Source: Clavulina sp. PMI_390
Taxonomy: Eukaryota > Basidiomycota > Agaricomycetes > Cantharellales > Hydnaceae
Direction: 5' to 3'
DNA: 64,000 bases
NCBI GenBank assembly: GCA_015039315.1
Contig: WIDE01000013.1
Span: 121,556 to 185,555, forward strand
In this document: positions 46,454 to 57,341 of the stretch, in pieces
Layout: every line of letters starts with the position of its first letter
How positions within the stretch are numbered: position 1 is the stretch's first letter
Program-made: the position numbers and the translations under genes
The notes under the pieces: model-generated
The model's database searches: none
Seen by the model: the letters and a program-made list of their open reading frames with translations, nothing else
Told to the model about the DNA's origin: nothing

Positions 46454-47887
46454 TCACCATCCTCCTCGAGCAAATGCCGCTCCTTGGCTATTTGCCAACG
46501 ACCCTCTCTTTCCACCAAAGCCTCCAAACCCAGTTGATGGGAAACCGCCATTAGTGCTCAAAGCACCTTCGTTTTGAGACTCATCCGGAATCGCAATCTC
46601 TTCGCCAAAGTGCGAGTCTACGCCCACACCTGGAGCCTGTTGGACAAAGACGTCTTGTCCAAGTGGTGAGCGGAGTGGAGTGGAGGGTGAGGTGGACGAT
46701 GATGTCTGGGATCGTGCCGCAGAGGAACGGGACTGCACCGTAAGGCGCTTTTTGGAATTAAATGGTGGAAGCTGTTGTTGATATGAAAGCTCATGCCCAT
46801 GTACCGACGAACCTGCAGATGAGGGGGGCAGTGGTACATTGTATGGGGAAGCAAGGCTTTCGTGTCGAGTGTGATAGTTGCGTCGAGGACGTGAAGCGTA
46901 TGATGAGGTACCATCGACAACAGACGAGGAATGGGAGTGGCGAGAGCGAGATTGCTTGGAACTGCTGCCGTCGCCTGATCCAGAACGCGATGAAGCTTTG
47001 GATTTGCGGTTATATTCACCACCCACATCCACCTCGTCGTCATCAGAGGCATAACCTTCACCGGGGACGGTAAGTGAGTTGTTCCGCGAGGGCTGAGAGC
47101 CGCCAATCCATGGCCCATATTCACCGTCACCCGAGCTAGCCACATGGGGCTGAGAAGCATCAGTGGCAAGCGTTGCGTTGCCTCCAGGGAAGCCCTCAAA
47201 CTCGGGGGCATCGTCCTGTGCAAGTGGGGAATCGAGGCCAGCCGCAAGCTCCGCCGCTGCCTCTGCAGCAGCAGCAGCCGCCTCCGCTTTCTGCTGTTTC
47301 CGCAATCGCCTTGCAGCTTTGCGTGCCAATCTTTCATCTTCTGCCTTTTGTTGCTCTTCCTCGAGAGCAATTTGTTCATCTGTCAGCGGGGCAGTCCATT
47401 TCGCTAGACCCGCATGTGAATGTGGAGAATCATTGGCATGTGGTGATGCAAGGGTCGCTATGGCTTCGTCCGGTAATGGAGTCGCATCCGGGTCGAGCTG
47501 AGCCGACGACGATGTCGAGCGAGGGCGTCGTAGTTGGGGATTGGGGCCAAGCGCAGATGATTCGTCCTCAGAATGAGAAGGGGAGGTTTCAGGGGGATGG
47601 GGACGGCCAAAGAGATCGTAGCCGAAAATTCGGATGCTTTTTCCATTGCGACGACGCCTCTTCTTGCTCTTAGCACGAGCAGACGAAGAGGATGGCCCGA
47701 AGCTAGAGTGTAAGGATAAAGCATCGGCTTCAACATCTGTGGCGTCATGCTCAGAGTCAAACAAGAGCCGGTCCAGTTCCGGACGTGTGGGGTCTCGTGC
47801 TTCCAGATCATCGTCGCTGTCGATGTCGGGTTTTTTTGCGCACGGTATACACGCTCTTACTTGGTCCCAGACAGAAAAGTCATCCAT
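46454..47887 (-). CDS. Intronless disordered orphan protein
   Basis: A single uninterrupted 477-codon frame starts at 47887 (MDDFSVWDQVRAC). The first 60 residues (VRACIPCAKKPDIDSDDD, then RPELDRLLFDSEHDATDVEADALSLHSSF) look the most conserved, with a paired cysteine CIPC and an acidic stretch. A basic KSKKRRRR run suggests nuclear targeting. The rest is Ser/Pro/Gly-rich, with a Glu/Ala/Lys coiled-coil-like segment (EEQQKAEDERLARKAARRLRKQQKAEAAAAAAEA) around residues 180-215. I recognise no family. The lack of introns in a gene-dense, intron-rich region is notable. It is divergent from ATG18 with 261 bp between starts. Confidence 0.72.
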   Translation of the reverse strand: MDDFSVWDQVRACIPCAKKPDIDSDDDLEARDPTRPELDRLLFDSEHDATDVEADALSLHSSFGPSSSSARAKSKKRRRRNGKSIRIFGYDLFGRPHPPETSPSHSEDESSALGPNPQLRRPRSTSSSAQLDPDATPLPDEAIATLASPHANDSPHSHAGLAKWTAPLTDEQIALEEEQQKAEDERLARKAARRLRKQQKAEAAAAAAEAAAELAAGLDSPLAQDDAPEFEGFPGGNATLATDASQPHVASSGDGEYGPWIGGSQPSRNNSLTVPGEGYASDDDEVDVGGEYNRKSKASSRSGSGDGSSSKQSRSRHSHSSSVVDGTSSYASRPRRNYHTRHESLASPYNVPLPPSSAGSSVHGHELSYQQQLPPFNSKKRLTVQSRSSAARSQTSSSTSPSTPLRSPLGQDVFVQQAPGVGVDSHFGEEIAIPDESQNEGALSTNGGFPSTGFGGFGGKRGSLANSQGAAFARGGW

Positions 47888-48148
47888 GGTGTAGGAGAGG
47901 GCAGAGAGGTGAAAAAGTTTGTGGGGGCTGAGAAGACCACGTTGAGATGCGGTCCCGAGCTAACAAGGGTAACCAAAGCCACACAGACTTCAACCGTCAC
48001 CGTCCCTTACCTTGGTTGCCTCTCCTCCAACCACCTGAGAGTTATCAGTACCTCGGCCATTTAGTGCGACTGCTTCATACTCGCGGGTTCAACATCCGCC
48101 GTGACTTGAGCTACTGCCACACAATCCACCGCACCAGCTTTACACACG

Positions 48149-49960
48149 ATGAACAGTCAGATGCTGTTTGCGAACTTTAACCAAGATTTCTCGTACGCAT
48201 TGCTCGAGCCGCCTTTATTTCTCCATCTGCTGATGTTCCGCCCTCTTCACGTGCCCTATAGCTGCGTTTCCGTTGGGACACGAAAGGGGTACAATATCAC
48301 GAACTGCGATCCATTTGGGCGAGTCTACACCAAAAGTGCGTGTTTTCTAATCCATCATCTATAAATAACCATCCCATTAAACTTGAAATTGCCATATAAG
48401 ATGACGGGGCTAAGGGTATCGTGGAAATGCTGTTCTGCACCTCGCTCATTGCTCTTGTTGGCGCTGCCGATCAACCACAGTCAAGCCCGAGAAAGCTGCA
48501 AATCGTGAACACAAAGGTCAGTTGGATTACAAACGCTTCGTGCTGGATTATCTGCCTCTCCATTGTATCTCCGTGAGCAATCTCTTTCCCGACGTCGGGA
48601 CATGCATGCATCACAGCTCCTTTTCAGCATCGCTTTGGGCTTATTCCACCGTTTACCTCCGACATCGGACCTCCTGAATAACTGGCTCTGACAACTTATC
48701 CACACATAGAGACAATCCACTATCTGCGAGCTCCTATTCCCGTCGTCAATCCTAGCGGTGAAGATGAACCGCAAGACATTGGTGGTGGTCCTTGAGGTTG
48801 AGATCTATATTTACGATATCAGTAACATGCGTTTGCTCCATGTGATTGATACCACCAAAAACCCTGAAGGTACCCGTTGCTATCTCCGAGCCTGTGAACA
48901 CCGCCTAACTTTCACCCTGAAGCAATCTGCGCCTTGTCGCCGTCGTCTGACCCCTCTTTCCTTGCCTATCCTTCCCCTGTACCATCTCCGACCTCCCCAC
49001 TCTCTACTGCGGCACAGACGCGACCGGCCACTGCTGCTGCCGCCGCACTCTCCGGGGATGTTCTTCTATTCGACACGAGGACTCTCACGGTAGTCAACGT
49101 TATTCAAGCACACAAATCCCCTATCGCTCACATTGCGATTAACTCGACGGGTACGCTTCTAGCTACGGCCTCGGATAAGGGTACTGTCATCCGAGTTTTC
49201 TCAATACCATCGGCTGAGAAGCTGTACCAATTCCGGCGAGGGACGAGAGAATCCAAGATCCATTCCATATCCTTCAATGCCGTGTCTACCTTGCTTGCTG
49301 TTAGCTCAGCAACTGAAACGGTCCATATTTTCAAACTAAACGGCACTAAGGGGGCTGCAGACGGATCGTCAGCCAAGCGCGCTCCTAGCAGCCCTGGCTC
49401 GATTGACAGCACCGACGGGAGAGGGCAGGGCGGTCTGGAAGGAGGCTACGAGGCGTTTATTGACGGAAAGAAGAAGGGAGGTAGTCTAAGGTATGGCTTT
49501 GTATCTCAAAACTCATCTCTTTGCTTATTGATCGCTGTCATTCCTCTAGCAACTCCCTGAAACGTCGCTCGTTTGGCATCACGAAAGGGATTGCAGGTAG
49601 CATGGGAGGATACCTTCCCAATACTCTAACGGAAATGTGGGAGCCATCAAGAGATTTCGCCTTCCTCAAACTCCCAAGTACGGGATCGCGATGTATCGTT
49701 GCTTTGAGCGGGTATGTGACACATCCATCGTATTGTGAATGAGAAGAATAAATCTTACCTTTTTTTTACTCGTTAGGAATATGCCGCATGTCATGGTTGT
49801 GTCTTCAGAGGGATATTTTTACTGCTATAATATTGATCTGGAGAACGGTGGGGAATGCTCTCTTATGAAGCAGTATAGGTGAGTTTGCCCATTATTCGTA
49901 TTGACCGTCCACTCACCGTCCACCAGTTTGCTTGATTCCGATGCCGATGCCGCAGATTAA
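48149..49960 (+). CDS. ATG18: PROPPIN autophagy protein Atg18
   Basis: Eight exons (48149-48192, 48262-48335, 48401-48516, 48710-48869, 48923-49490, 49550-49711, 49777-49878, 49927-49960) give 419 residues. The seven-bladed beta-propeller order of the PROPPIN family is clear. The phosphoinositide-binding FRRG motif sits in [16 protein letters not shown], with the typical [25 protein letters not shown] blade before it and [16 protein letters not shown] after it. A Ser/Pro/Thr-rich loop is inserted near residue 145. Atg18 binds PI3P and PI(3,5)P2 on the isolation membrane and vacuole and is needed for autophagy. Atg18 versus Hsv2 is not fully separable, but length and motif order favour Atg18. 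Confidence 0.87.
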
Positions 49961-50426
49961 CTTTTGTCTCTTGTCTCTTATTACCCACTAATGGATTCCA
50001 GACTGTCATTTTGATCATCTTGTCTTGCACTTTGGCCCGCATGTCACGTAGTCAGCTGTCACGCCAGTGACGTCGGCTCATCATGCTCTCTGCAGCCGCC
50101 ACTGCTTGGGAGCGCACTAAACGCAGCGAATAAATAACGCAAGAAAGCTTCTGAGCGCCTTCTACCTGTTTGCATCCGTCTCTCCCCTAGCACGTGTTGT
50201 GGGTGGCAGCGAATCTTCATAGCAACCAATTCAATCGCACTTTGTTAGGTGCCGCCTCACACTTTGACTGTTACAATGATCGCGGACGCAAAGAGCTCTG
50301 GCGACACGCTTTGACCACGGCAATGTTACAAAGAGCCAACGCTATATATGAAGCCGTGCACCATGAAAGTACTGCTCTGCTGTGCCCTGAGACACTCCCG
50401 ATCTTCTCCCTTAGTGCGCGTATCCG
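49961..50426. other. Intergenic between ATG18 and a C2H2 gene
   Basis: About 470 bases of ATG18 3' flank and C2H2-gene promoter. An ORF from 50194 overlaps the C2H2 first exon in another frame and is ignored. Confidence 0.45.
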
Positions 50427-52352
50427 ATGCCTTTTCACAGCCTCTTCCAAGGCAACCATGCCCAGCCACCTAGCCACAGTGAGTTGTTATAATTTCCAGC
50501 TCATGATGTCGATCTGACATCGATCATGCAGGTTCTCGACCTCTCGCCTCTGTCGCCGAGCCTACGGAAGATGCGCCTCCTCCTATACCCTTAGGGGCTT
50601 CGACTATTCCGAGCTCAGCATCTAGTACTTGCTCATTTACGTCTGGGGCGACAGTTGTAGTGAACGGCGATGGCTCTCTGCCTTCTCATGGCATCTTCTG
50701 CGGCGAGGTTAGCCCAAGGACAGGACTACCCTGCAATCGAGTTTTCGCTTCTATTGGATTCTATCACATCCACGTTAGATTCTTCCAGTACGTCCTATTG
50801 CTATATCTAAAATCTTTGGACCAGTCACTAATCAATCGCTCTAATCGTCAACGTAGCCTGCGTGATAATTATTCTTGCGTAGATTGCGGTCGTAGCTTTG
50901 GAAAGGACGTGAAGGCGGCTTTGGAGCATGTCATTGGGCACTCTCGGTTTCAACACGAATGCTCCTCCTGTTCATTCCAGTACGCCATCCCAGCTTCCTG
51001 CTCCTGTACTGCGCATCCACTGACAGTCATCCCTGCCCGTTCTTAGCTCTGCTTTCCTCGAGGATGTGGAGCATCACATCATCTCGAGTCATCCTGTCTC
51101 AGGGGGCATTGGCGGCACCGTTGTGATACCAGCGGTTATTCCTCTAAATCTCGACGCCACAAAGCTGCAGAACGTCAAGGCAGATCCTCGCGCTTCCGAC
51201 TCTGAGCTCAAACGCGTTGAGAATGCGTACAAGGAGTACCGTGATGCATGGCGTCGCTCCCGTGTGCCGCATCCGATTATGGAGGACTATGACTCTCCAG
51301 AGTGGGAGCCTCCGCGTTCGACAGTTCCTTTCACCTCCTCTCCCGCCGATATATCTCGGCAGAACACCATTCCTTCTTCCTCGTCATCCGAGAGTGCGAG
51401 CGTAGCACCTAGCTCGAATGCCTCGACGCGCTCCTCCGTCGCTTCTACAGTTCCGGGCTCCCCAGTTTCATCCGCTCCTGACTCAACCTCCGACAATATG
51501 AGGCGAGACACTGCTGTTAGTTTAATAGAGCTATTTGGCGAAGTGTTGGACGACCAGATTCCGACAGCCGCCATCGTCATAGAGGAGATCGCGTCGAGTG
51601 GAATGAACATCGATGATGCCTCTGACGGAAACGAGACGTGCTGGCGGAATTTAAAGCCGGGGCTTCAAGTGAAGAGGATACCATCTGCTCAAAAACGGTG
51701 GTTACTTCATCCGAAAGCGGTGCATGCAGCTAGGAATGCCTATCGACAGAGGTTCGGTCATTCCGAGTCGATAGCTCGTAGTGGCCGTGCTGCTTCCCTG
51801 AAGAATGTGAGGGACGCCTTCAGGGCCCGTACCCTCTGCGGCGAGCCGACGCCGTGCACCTTCGAATGTTCTCCTTCTGATGACGGCCAGAATCACCGGG
51901 CTATGGTGGTTCTTATCCCCCAGAGCGCCATTCCTGGGGGCGGTGGACTTTTGCCTCCTGCCCCCATCACTTCTAATCCTAGCATCAACCACACTTCCAC
52001 GACTCTCACCCCGGTCTCTTATCCCGTCGCCGTCGCTTCCAGACGCTGGGAGTCAACGGCCAGTGGAAGTAAGCGCTCAAACAAGCCTCATCCAACCAGC
52101 ACCCCCCAACCATTCACCTTCGTGCCTCCCACACTAACTAACCCTGCAACCCTCCCTGCCCCTCCAACATACCCCAAACAGCAACTACCGGCTTTCTCTG
52201 TCATCACTGCACCTCAATACGCGCTCGTACCTCGCACGTTCACGCCTTCGGTCCCCTCGATCATTACACCTACTGGGGTGCGAAGCGGCGCTCTGAATAT
52301 GAATGTAGTGAATGGGTTGGAAGATATCGCAACGCAGCACTCGGGCGCTTGA
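50427..52352 (+). CDS. C2H2-type zinc-finger protein
   Basis: Four exons, 50427-50478, 50532-50787, 50857-50979 and 51047-52352, give 578 residues. Two tandem cysteine/histidine fingers lie near residues 120-160: YSCVDCGRSF...VIGH and HECSSCSF...HHIISSH. Each finger shows the C-x2-C spacing followed by paired histidines, but the finger linkers are not the classical TGEKP. An upstream IFCGEV...LPCNRVF...HIH block may be a third, degenerate finger. The C-terminal 400 residues are Ser/Pro/Thr-rich. A nuclear DNA-binding or RNA-binding role is likely, but targets are unknown. I do not recognise a named orthologue. The start at 50427 was chosen because it joins in phase 1 through a good GTGAGT donor. 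Confidence 0.65.
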
Positions 52353-52815
52353 GTTGCAGTAAGGGTGTGAGTTGTGTGTGCCTATGTGGATCTGCAGATT
52401 TTGCGCCCTGGAGCGAGCGAGCGCCCGCCCAGAATGACAAGATCGCCAAGTCAATTTGCTCTGCTGATCATGTCTCGTCCCACCGTCACATGCCCTTCCC
52501 TTATGTATATATGCTTTTTGATATGTTACCAATCAAACTCTCTCGCTTGTCATGTGTCGCGGTTTGGGAATGCCGAGAGCTCATAGCCACAGCGCGTGTT
52601 TGAAGCGAGGACAAATTCCTCGTAGATTTTTGCAGTCCAGACATCAAGAGGGCGAGACAGATTTGCGCGTTGGATCATTTCATTATACGTAACGGCCAAG
52701 CCAAGAGATAAGACATTATAATACGAACACAAGGCCCATCGTAGACCAAAGGGTATCGGAATATATCGATGCTGTGGTGCACAGCGAGTGCAGCACACGA
52801 GCTCACTGAGGCTCA
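52353..52815. other. Intergenic between convergent C2H2 and PLAC8 genes
   Basis: About 460 bases, between the two stop codons. It is read as two facing 3' UTRs; nothing else is seen. Confidence 0.45.
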
Positions 52816-53523
52816 TCAATGACCAATCAAGCTCTTCTCCTCGAGCTCCAACTCGCGCGATTCTTGCGTGAGGACGCAAGGAATGCAGCACCAAGTGCAG
52901 AGGCTGTAGGGCGAAAATCAATGTGAGCAAGGATTTTTGAGACACAAAAGGGTAATCGAGATACGCACAAGTCGTTGCCACCACCACCTTCGATGTTGTA
53001 TCGCCCACGGATATCCTTGCGCATGCCCATGTGGACCAAGCAAGGGCAGCCACAGTAGACGAGAGCACCATAGGTCATGCAGTCAGAGTTGCACTAAAAG
53101 AAGAGACGACAGTTGTGTCAATATGAAATGTCTCAAAATCGAATGGGGAGAGCGAAGAGCTAATTTTAGGACGCGTCAAAAGAGAATTGGTACGTACGCA
53201 GTCACCGCCACTGGGATGGGGAGCGCCCTGGCTGTTGAGATGCTTCAACCGCGAGGAGTTCTTGCCGTACTGGAAGCACGGGCAGCACCAGGAGAAGAAG
53301 CACGTCCCGCACGCGCCAAAGCAGTCAAAGACACCATGCGACCACTCGCGCTGCCCGTTCGACTTGATGGGCTTGTTGAGCGCGTTGCGGTTTCCACCGT
53401 TAACGGCCATCATCGGGGTGCCCATGGGCTGTTGCTGGACTGCCTGTGTTACAAAAAATAGGGTATTAGCGCGTCTGCGAGCAAGGAGAAGATATCAAAG
53501 ATGTCTTTTACCTTCTCAGCCAT
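52816..53523 (-). CDS. PLAC8 family cysteine-rich protein
   Basis: Four exons, 53523-53512, 53443-53198, 53093-52969 and 52903-52816, give 156 residues. The first coding exon is just 12 nt (MAEK). The cysteine-rich PLAC8 domain covers most of the protein: DCFGACGTCFFSWCCPCFQYGK, GDC|CNSDCMTY, and the C-terminal CTWCCIPCVLTQESRELELE, a typical PLAC8 ending. Members include plant and fungal Cd/Zn-resistance proteins and cell-size regulators, and they sit at the plasma membrane through the cysteine-rich core. Which function applies is not known. The Pro/Asn-rich N-terminus is hydrophilic. Confidence 0.8.
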
Positions 53524-54768
53524 TTTTTGGATGCGAACGGGTACTGGAGAGGGAGGGGTGGGTGCGAAGGAGGGGGGAGAGGGAGGGCTGGGGGAATCTA
53601 GTTGTCAACCCTCGATACCTGCTTTTATAGACCCCCCGCCAAGAGCCCAAGGGTTGTATGCAATCGACGAGAAAACAACAGGGCGGGTGTGGCACAGCCT
53701 AAATTGGCGTTTCAAATATCACACCGTCGCATTTGATTTTATCAGGACGTAACGACGCGAAAAGAATGCAGTGTTCAATTTTTGTCTTATCAATTGGGGG
53801 CATTGATAATAAGTGGGTGTTGGCAGTGCTATCACCATCACACGCCGATGATGCCCAGGGTGTGTTGGGCAAAAGTGTGTTTGTGTGAGTCAGTCACGTT
53901 CAGTTGATAGGCGCCCAGCATCAAGCCCCACAGTCTCGGCATCACGAATCCTCGCTCCATGTCAAAGAAAACTCAATAAGAGCCAGGATCAAATGCACCG
54001 CATCTGGGAGATCTGTTTACTCGACCCCAAGTTGGATTCAGGGTCACCATCCCCTCAATCTCCGAGTGAGACCTGGCCTCAGCTCCAGCAGCAGGTTACG
54101 ATGGTGCTCTGAATAGAAAACACCTTGTGCGCAGTAGGATCATAAATAACTAGGATTGAGACAGCGATACGTGAAGCAAGGAGGAAGCCAGCGGGAAAAG
54201 ACGGAAGCAAAAGCAAGGTGGTAGCTACTAGTATACAATTGGTGCACAGATGGGTAAGGCAAGTCAAAGAAAGCGTTCACAAGAGATATAAACAATAGCA
54301 AGGGTAGAAAGCAAAGGGATTTGGAGAGAAAACCAGTTGGTAGAGTGGATATAGTATGTTATTGGGGATGTGAGAAGGCGCAAAAATTTTCGGATGTGGA
54401 GATTGCAGAACAAAATTTGATAAAATCGAGTCGAGGCGGAGAGGAATGGAGGGCCAAAATAAGAGCCAGAATGATTAAATAATAAAGTAAGACCATATAT
54501 CGGGCGAGGAACAGAACAGACCCATCTCCATGACGAGAAGGAACGACTGCCCCGACACCTATGAGAGCACATAGTGATAAGGACACGCAAATCAGTAGCC
54601 GGAGAAATCGCAAGAAAGATGAGATGTGTCGTCAAGGACGTGGAGTTTTGAACGGAAGTAACCGATCCTCAAGGCAACGACCAGCAGGGGACAGCCTCGA
54701 TTTGTAGTGTGGAAGGCGAACAATGATCACGCAAATGTCAATGCGAATCCGGATTCTGCGAACGAGTA
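53524..54768. other. PLAC8 gene upstream interval
   Basis: About 1.25 kb. Minus-strand ORFs of 75-123 codons are present but show no family features and lie between the PLAC8 start and the 3' end of the large C2H2 gene. The left end has a GGGAGGGGTGGG run next to the PLAC8 start. No gene is supported. Confidence 0.45.
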
Positions 54769-57341
54769 TTAGGCAGGAATGAAGATGTCCTCCTCATCCT
54801 CATCCTCATCCATCAAGGCGCCATGGAGAAGGATCCTCTCCTCTGCCTCCCTCGATGCTCGCTTTTTCGCAATCGCCACACTCGGTACCAAGCGTCTATG
54901 CCTTGCGCTTGAGCTACATGTCTTCAAGTGCCGGTTGAGCGCGTCACGGCGCTTGAACCGTTTCGTGCATCCAAAGCACACTTCAGACTTTTCGTCGTTG
55001 TGCGTCTGGAAGTGTCGGTCGCGGTCGTGCGCGCGCTTGAAGGCCTTGGTGCATCCGGGATAGGAACACGCGTGAGGACGCTCGTCATCCTCTTGAATAA
55101 TAGGGCGGGTGCGCGAGCTCGAAGCCTTGGTGGAAGGGATGGAATTCTTCCGAGAGGAAGAGGTCTTGCCCGCGAGAGCAGCCTTGGATGGTTTTGTGTC
55201 AGGATAAGGAGTTGGATGACGCTAAGGGATAAGGATCGAACCCGTCAATATCGATGATAATGAATGACCTCCACGAGGCAAAGACGTACCGTGCGGACGG
55301 ATATCTCTTCCTCCTCCTCATAAACATCACTATCATCGTCGGAACTCTCTTCGAGGAGCATGTCATCGCCGGATTCAAATTGGTCCTCGGCCGGTTCCTG
55401 CTTAATCTGTGGAGGGCGGGTGGATCGTGTAGACCTGCGAATGGGCTGTGCGAAAGGATTGAATCCGTGAATATCAACAGGAGAGCGGAATGACCGGGCC
55501 TTCAGAGCATCCGTCTCCATGTCTGGCGAGTCATCTAGCTCGCCCTCCGCGTCATCATCACTGAGCACAACGCTAGGTTCGGCGTGCCTGCCTAAGTGAT
55601 GGCCATCGGGAGTTATAGGCGAGGCAGAAGATGTGGAAGGAGGTAAGGAAGAAGAGGAGGAATAAGGGGAGACGGATACAGTCTCGTCGCGAGCCTGACG
55701 CCTACCCTTCCACTTGAGCAAATTGTCGAGTGCTGTATTTGCGTCTGTGGACCGTAGCATGGCACCATGCGCGTTGGACATTTTCCCGGACAAAGTAGTC
55801 TTGCTGTGCACGGCGAACGAAGGTCGCTTGCGGCTCAGACGCTTCGCAGCGGCAGCACCAAAGGACATGCGCCTCTTCGTGAAGTCCTTTCGAGGGCTGG
55901 CGACCTGACGCGTCAGACGCACGCCCCGAGGGACCGGACTTGGGGACCTCGCATGAGTCTCCTGAGCTAGCATACGATCCTTCCTCTCCCGGTCCGACTT
56001 GACAGGCGAGGTATAGCGCTGCTTGCTCTCCTTGGTATAGACAGCTGAGCGCTCTACAGCTGGCGATTCCGCGACGACCTTGTCCTTGCCCGCGAAAGCC
56101 CCGATCGCGGGGTCGAATTTGGGGGAAGCGGACGAATCATTTGAGCGGTTGGGCTGCCTCTCGCCGTAGAATCGGTCGATCTCAGCTGCCGCATCAAGAT
56201 CGTCACTTTCATCAACCTCACTACCTGTGTGCTCGTCCGGAATGAAAGTGGGATGGGCGATATTCTTGATACCCATGTCCGCCGCTTGCTGGGCCCAGAG
56301 ATTCCACGGAGGATGGTAGGGTTTCATGCTGGCGTCAACATCAGGTCTGGCGGGGGCAGGTCTTGCTGGCTGGATAGGGCTAGCAGTGTCAACTGCGGTG
56401 GCAGAGGACTCGGTATTGGACAGCTCTGGAGAGGAGCGAGAAGCAAAGGGAGAAGCAGAGCCGTCAATGTGGGAGCTAGAGTGACTATTGGATGTAGATG
56501 TGAGTGTGATGTCCGCAACGCTATGCAAGGCGGCCTCGAGGGAGGGCTCTTGCTCTCCATTGCCAGCATAACCAGCATCCTCGCACACGGCGCTGGGCGC
56601 CATGTCTGGTCGTTCGACTCGACGAGGGCCAACCATATCGGAGATCGCATAGTGGACACCACCGCTCAGGTCTTCATGTGGGGCAGGGCTGAGCGGCCGA
56701 GTGTAAGTGGGGTCCATGTCGACATTGTTGATGTCGAAACGTAAAGGAGTAGCATAGCTGGTTGGGGGCATGGGGAGGGGCTGCGTTGGAGGTTTGGGCT
56801 TGCGTGCAGGAGCGGCGAAGGTGCCTGGGCGGACATTAGGATCTGGGGTGATGATGGCGTCGACGCAATCTTGGTGTGGTGCGCCGTTGGGGAGTGGGTT
56901 AGAGGCCGAGCTCTCCAGCGCGATGTCCGAGTCGGTCGGCAACATCGTGCTAACAAGCCCTGCGCCCGAGTACCCAAGAGTTGGGATCTCCGTCGCGTTG
57001 CGAGGGATATAGTTGTTTGGGGACCTGAACATCCCCCCGGGAATGCGCATGCCGTGTTGGCCAACGTTGCGCATGCTGTTTGCCCCAGGCGAGAAGTTGA
57101 CATTGGGAGAGTTAGGCAGGGATGAAAGTGGATGTTTGATGCCCTTCCGTTGTGCCTCGAGACGCTCGTAGACGGTATAGTCATATGGGTGCGCCGTGCC
57201 GGAGACTCCATAAGCCCACAAAGGATCGAGAATGTCGCTCGTAGCGAGTGGGTCAGGGAGGGATGGATCCTGATTCGGATATTGAAGCTGGAGAGCCATG
57301 GATCCGTCATTCAGCCAGCTTGAATCGCAAGATTCCTCCAT
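54769..57341 (-). CDS. Large C2H2 zinc-finger transcription factor
   Basis: Two exons, 57341-55290 and 55221-54769, give 834 residues. The DNA-binding part is at the very C-terminus (about residues 731-790): ERPHACSYPGCTKAFKRAHDRDRHFQTH and CFGCTKRFKRRDALNRHLKTC, two C2H2 fingers with the second lacking the long linker. The rest is a long Ser/Pro/Thr-rich, acidic region typical of fungal activators, with basic patches (KRRMSFGAAAAKRLSRKRPSF) that may target the nucleus. The protein ends in an acidic DEDEDEEDIFIPA tail. I do not recognise a named orthologue. The intron falls just after VRT, before the finger module, as is common in these genes. Confidence 0.78.

Noticed and set aside
46618..47379. 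253-codon minus-strand ORF within the orphan protein gene
   Set aside because: A frame-shifted reading of the same Ser/Pro-rich DNA; the 477-codon frame is longer and contains an ordered N-terminal block.
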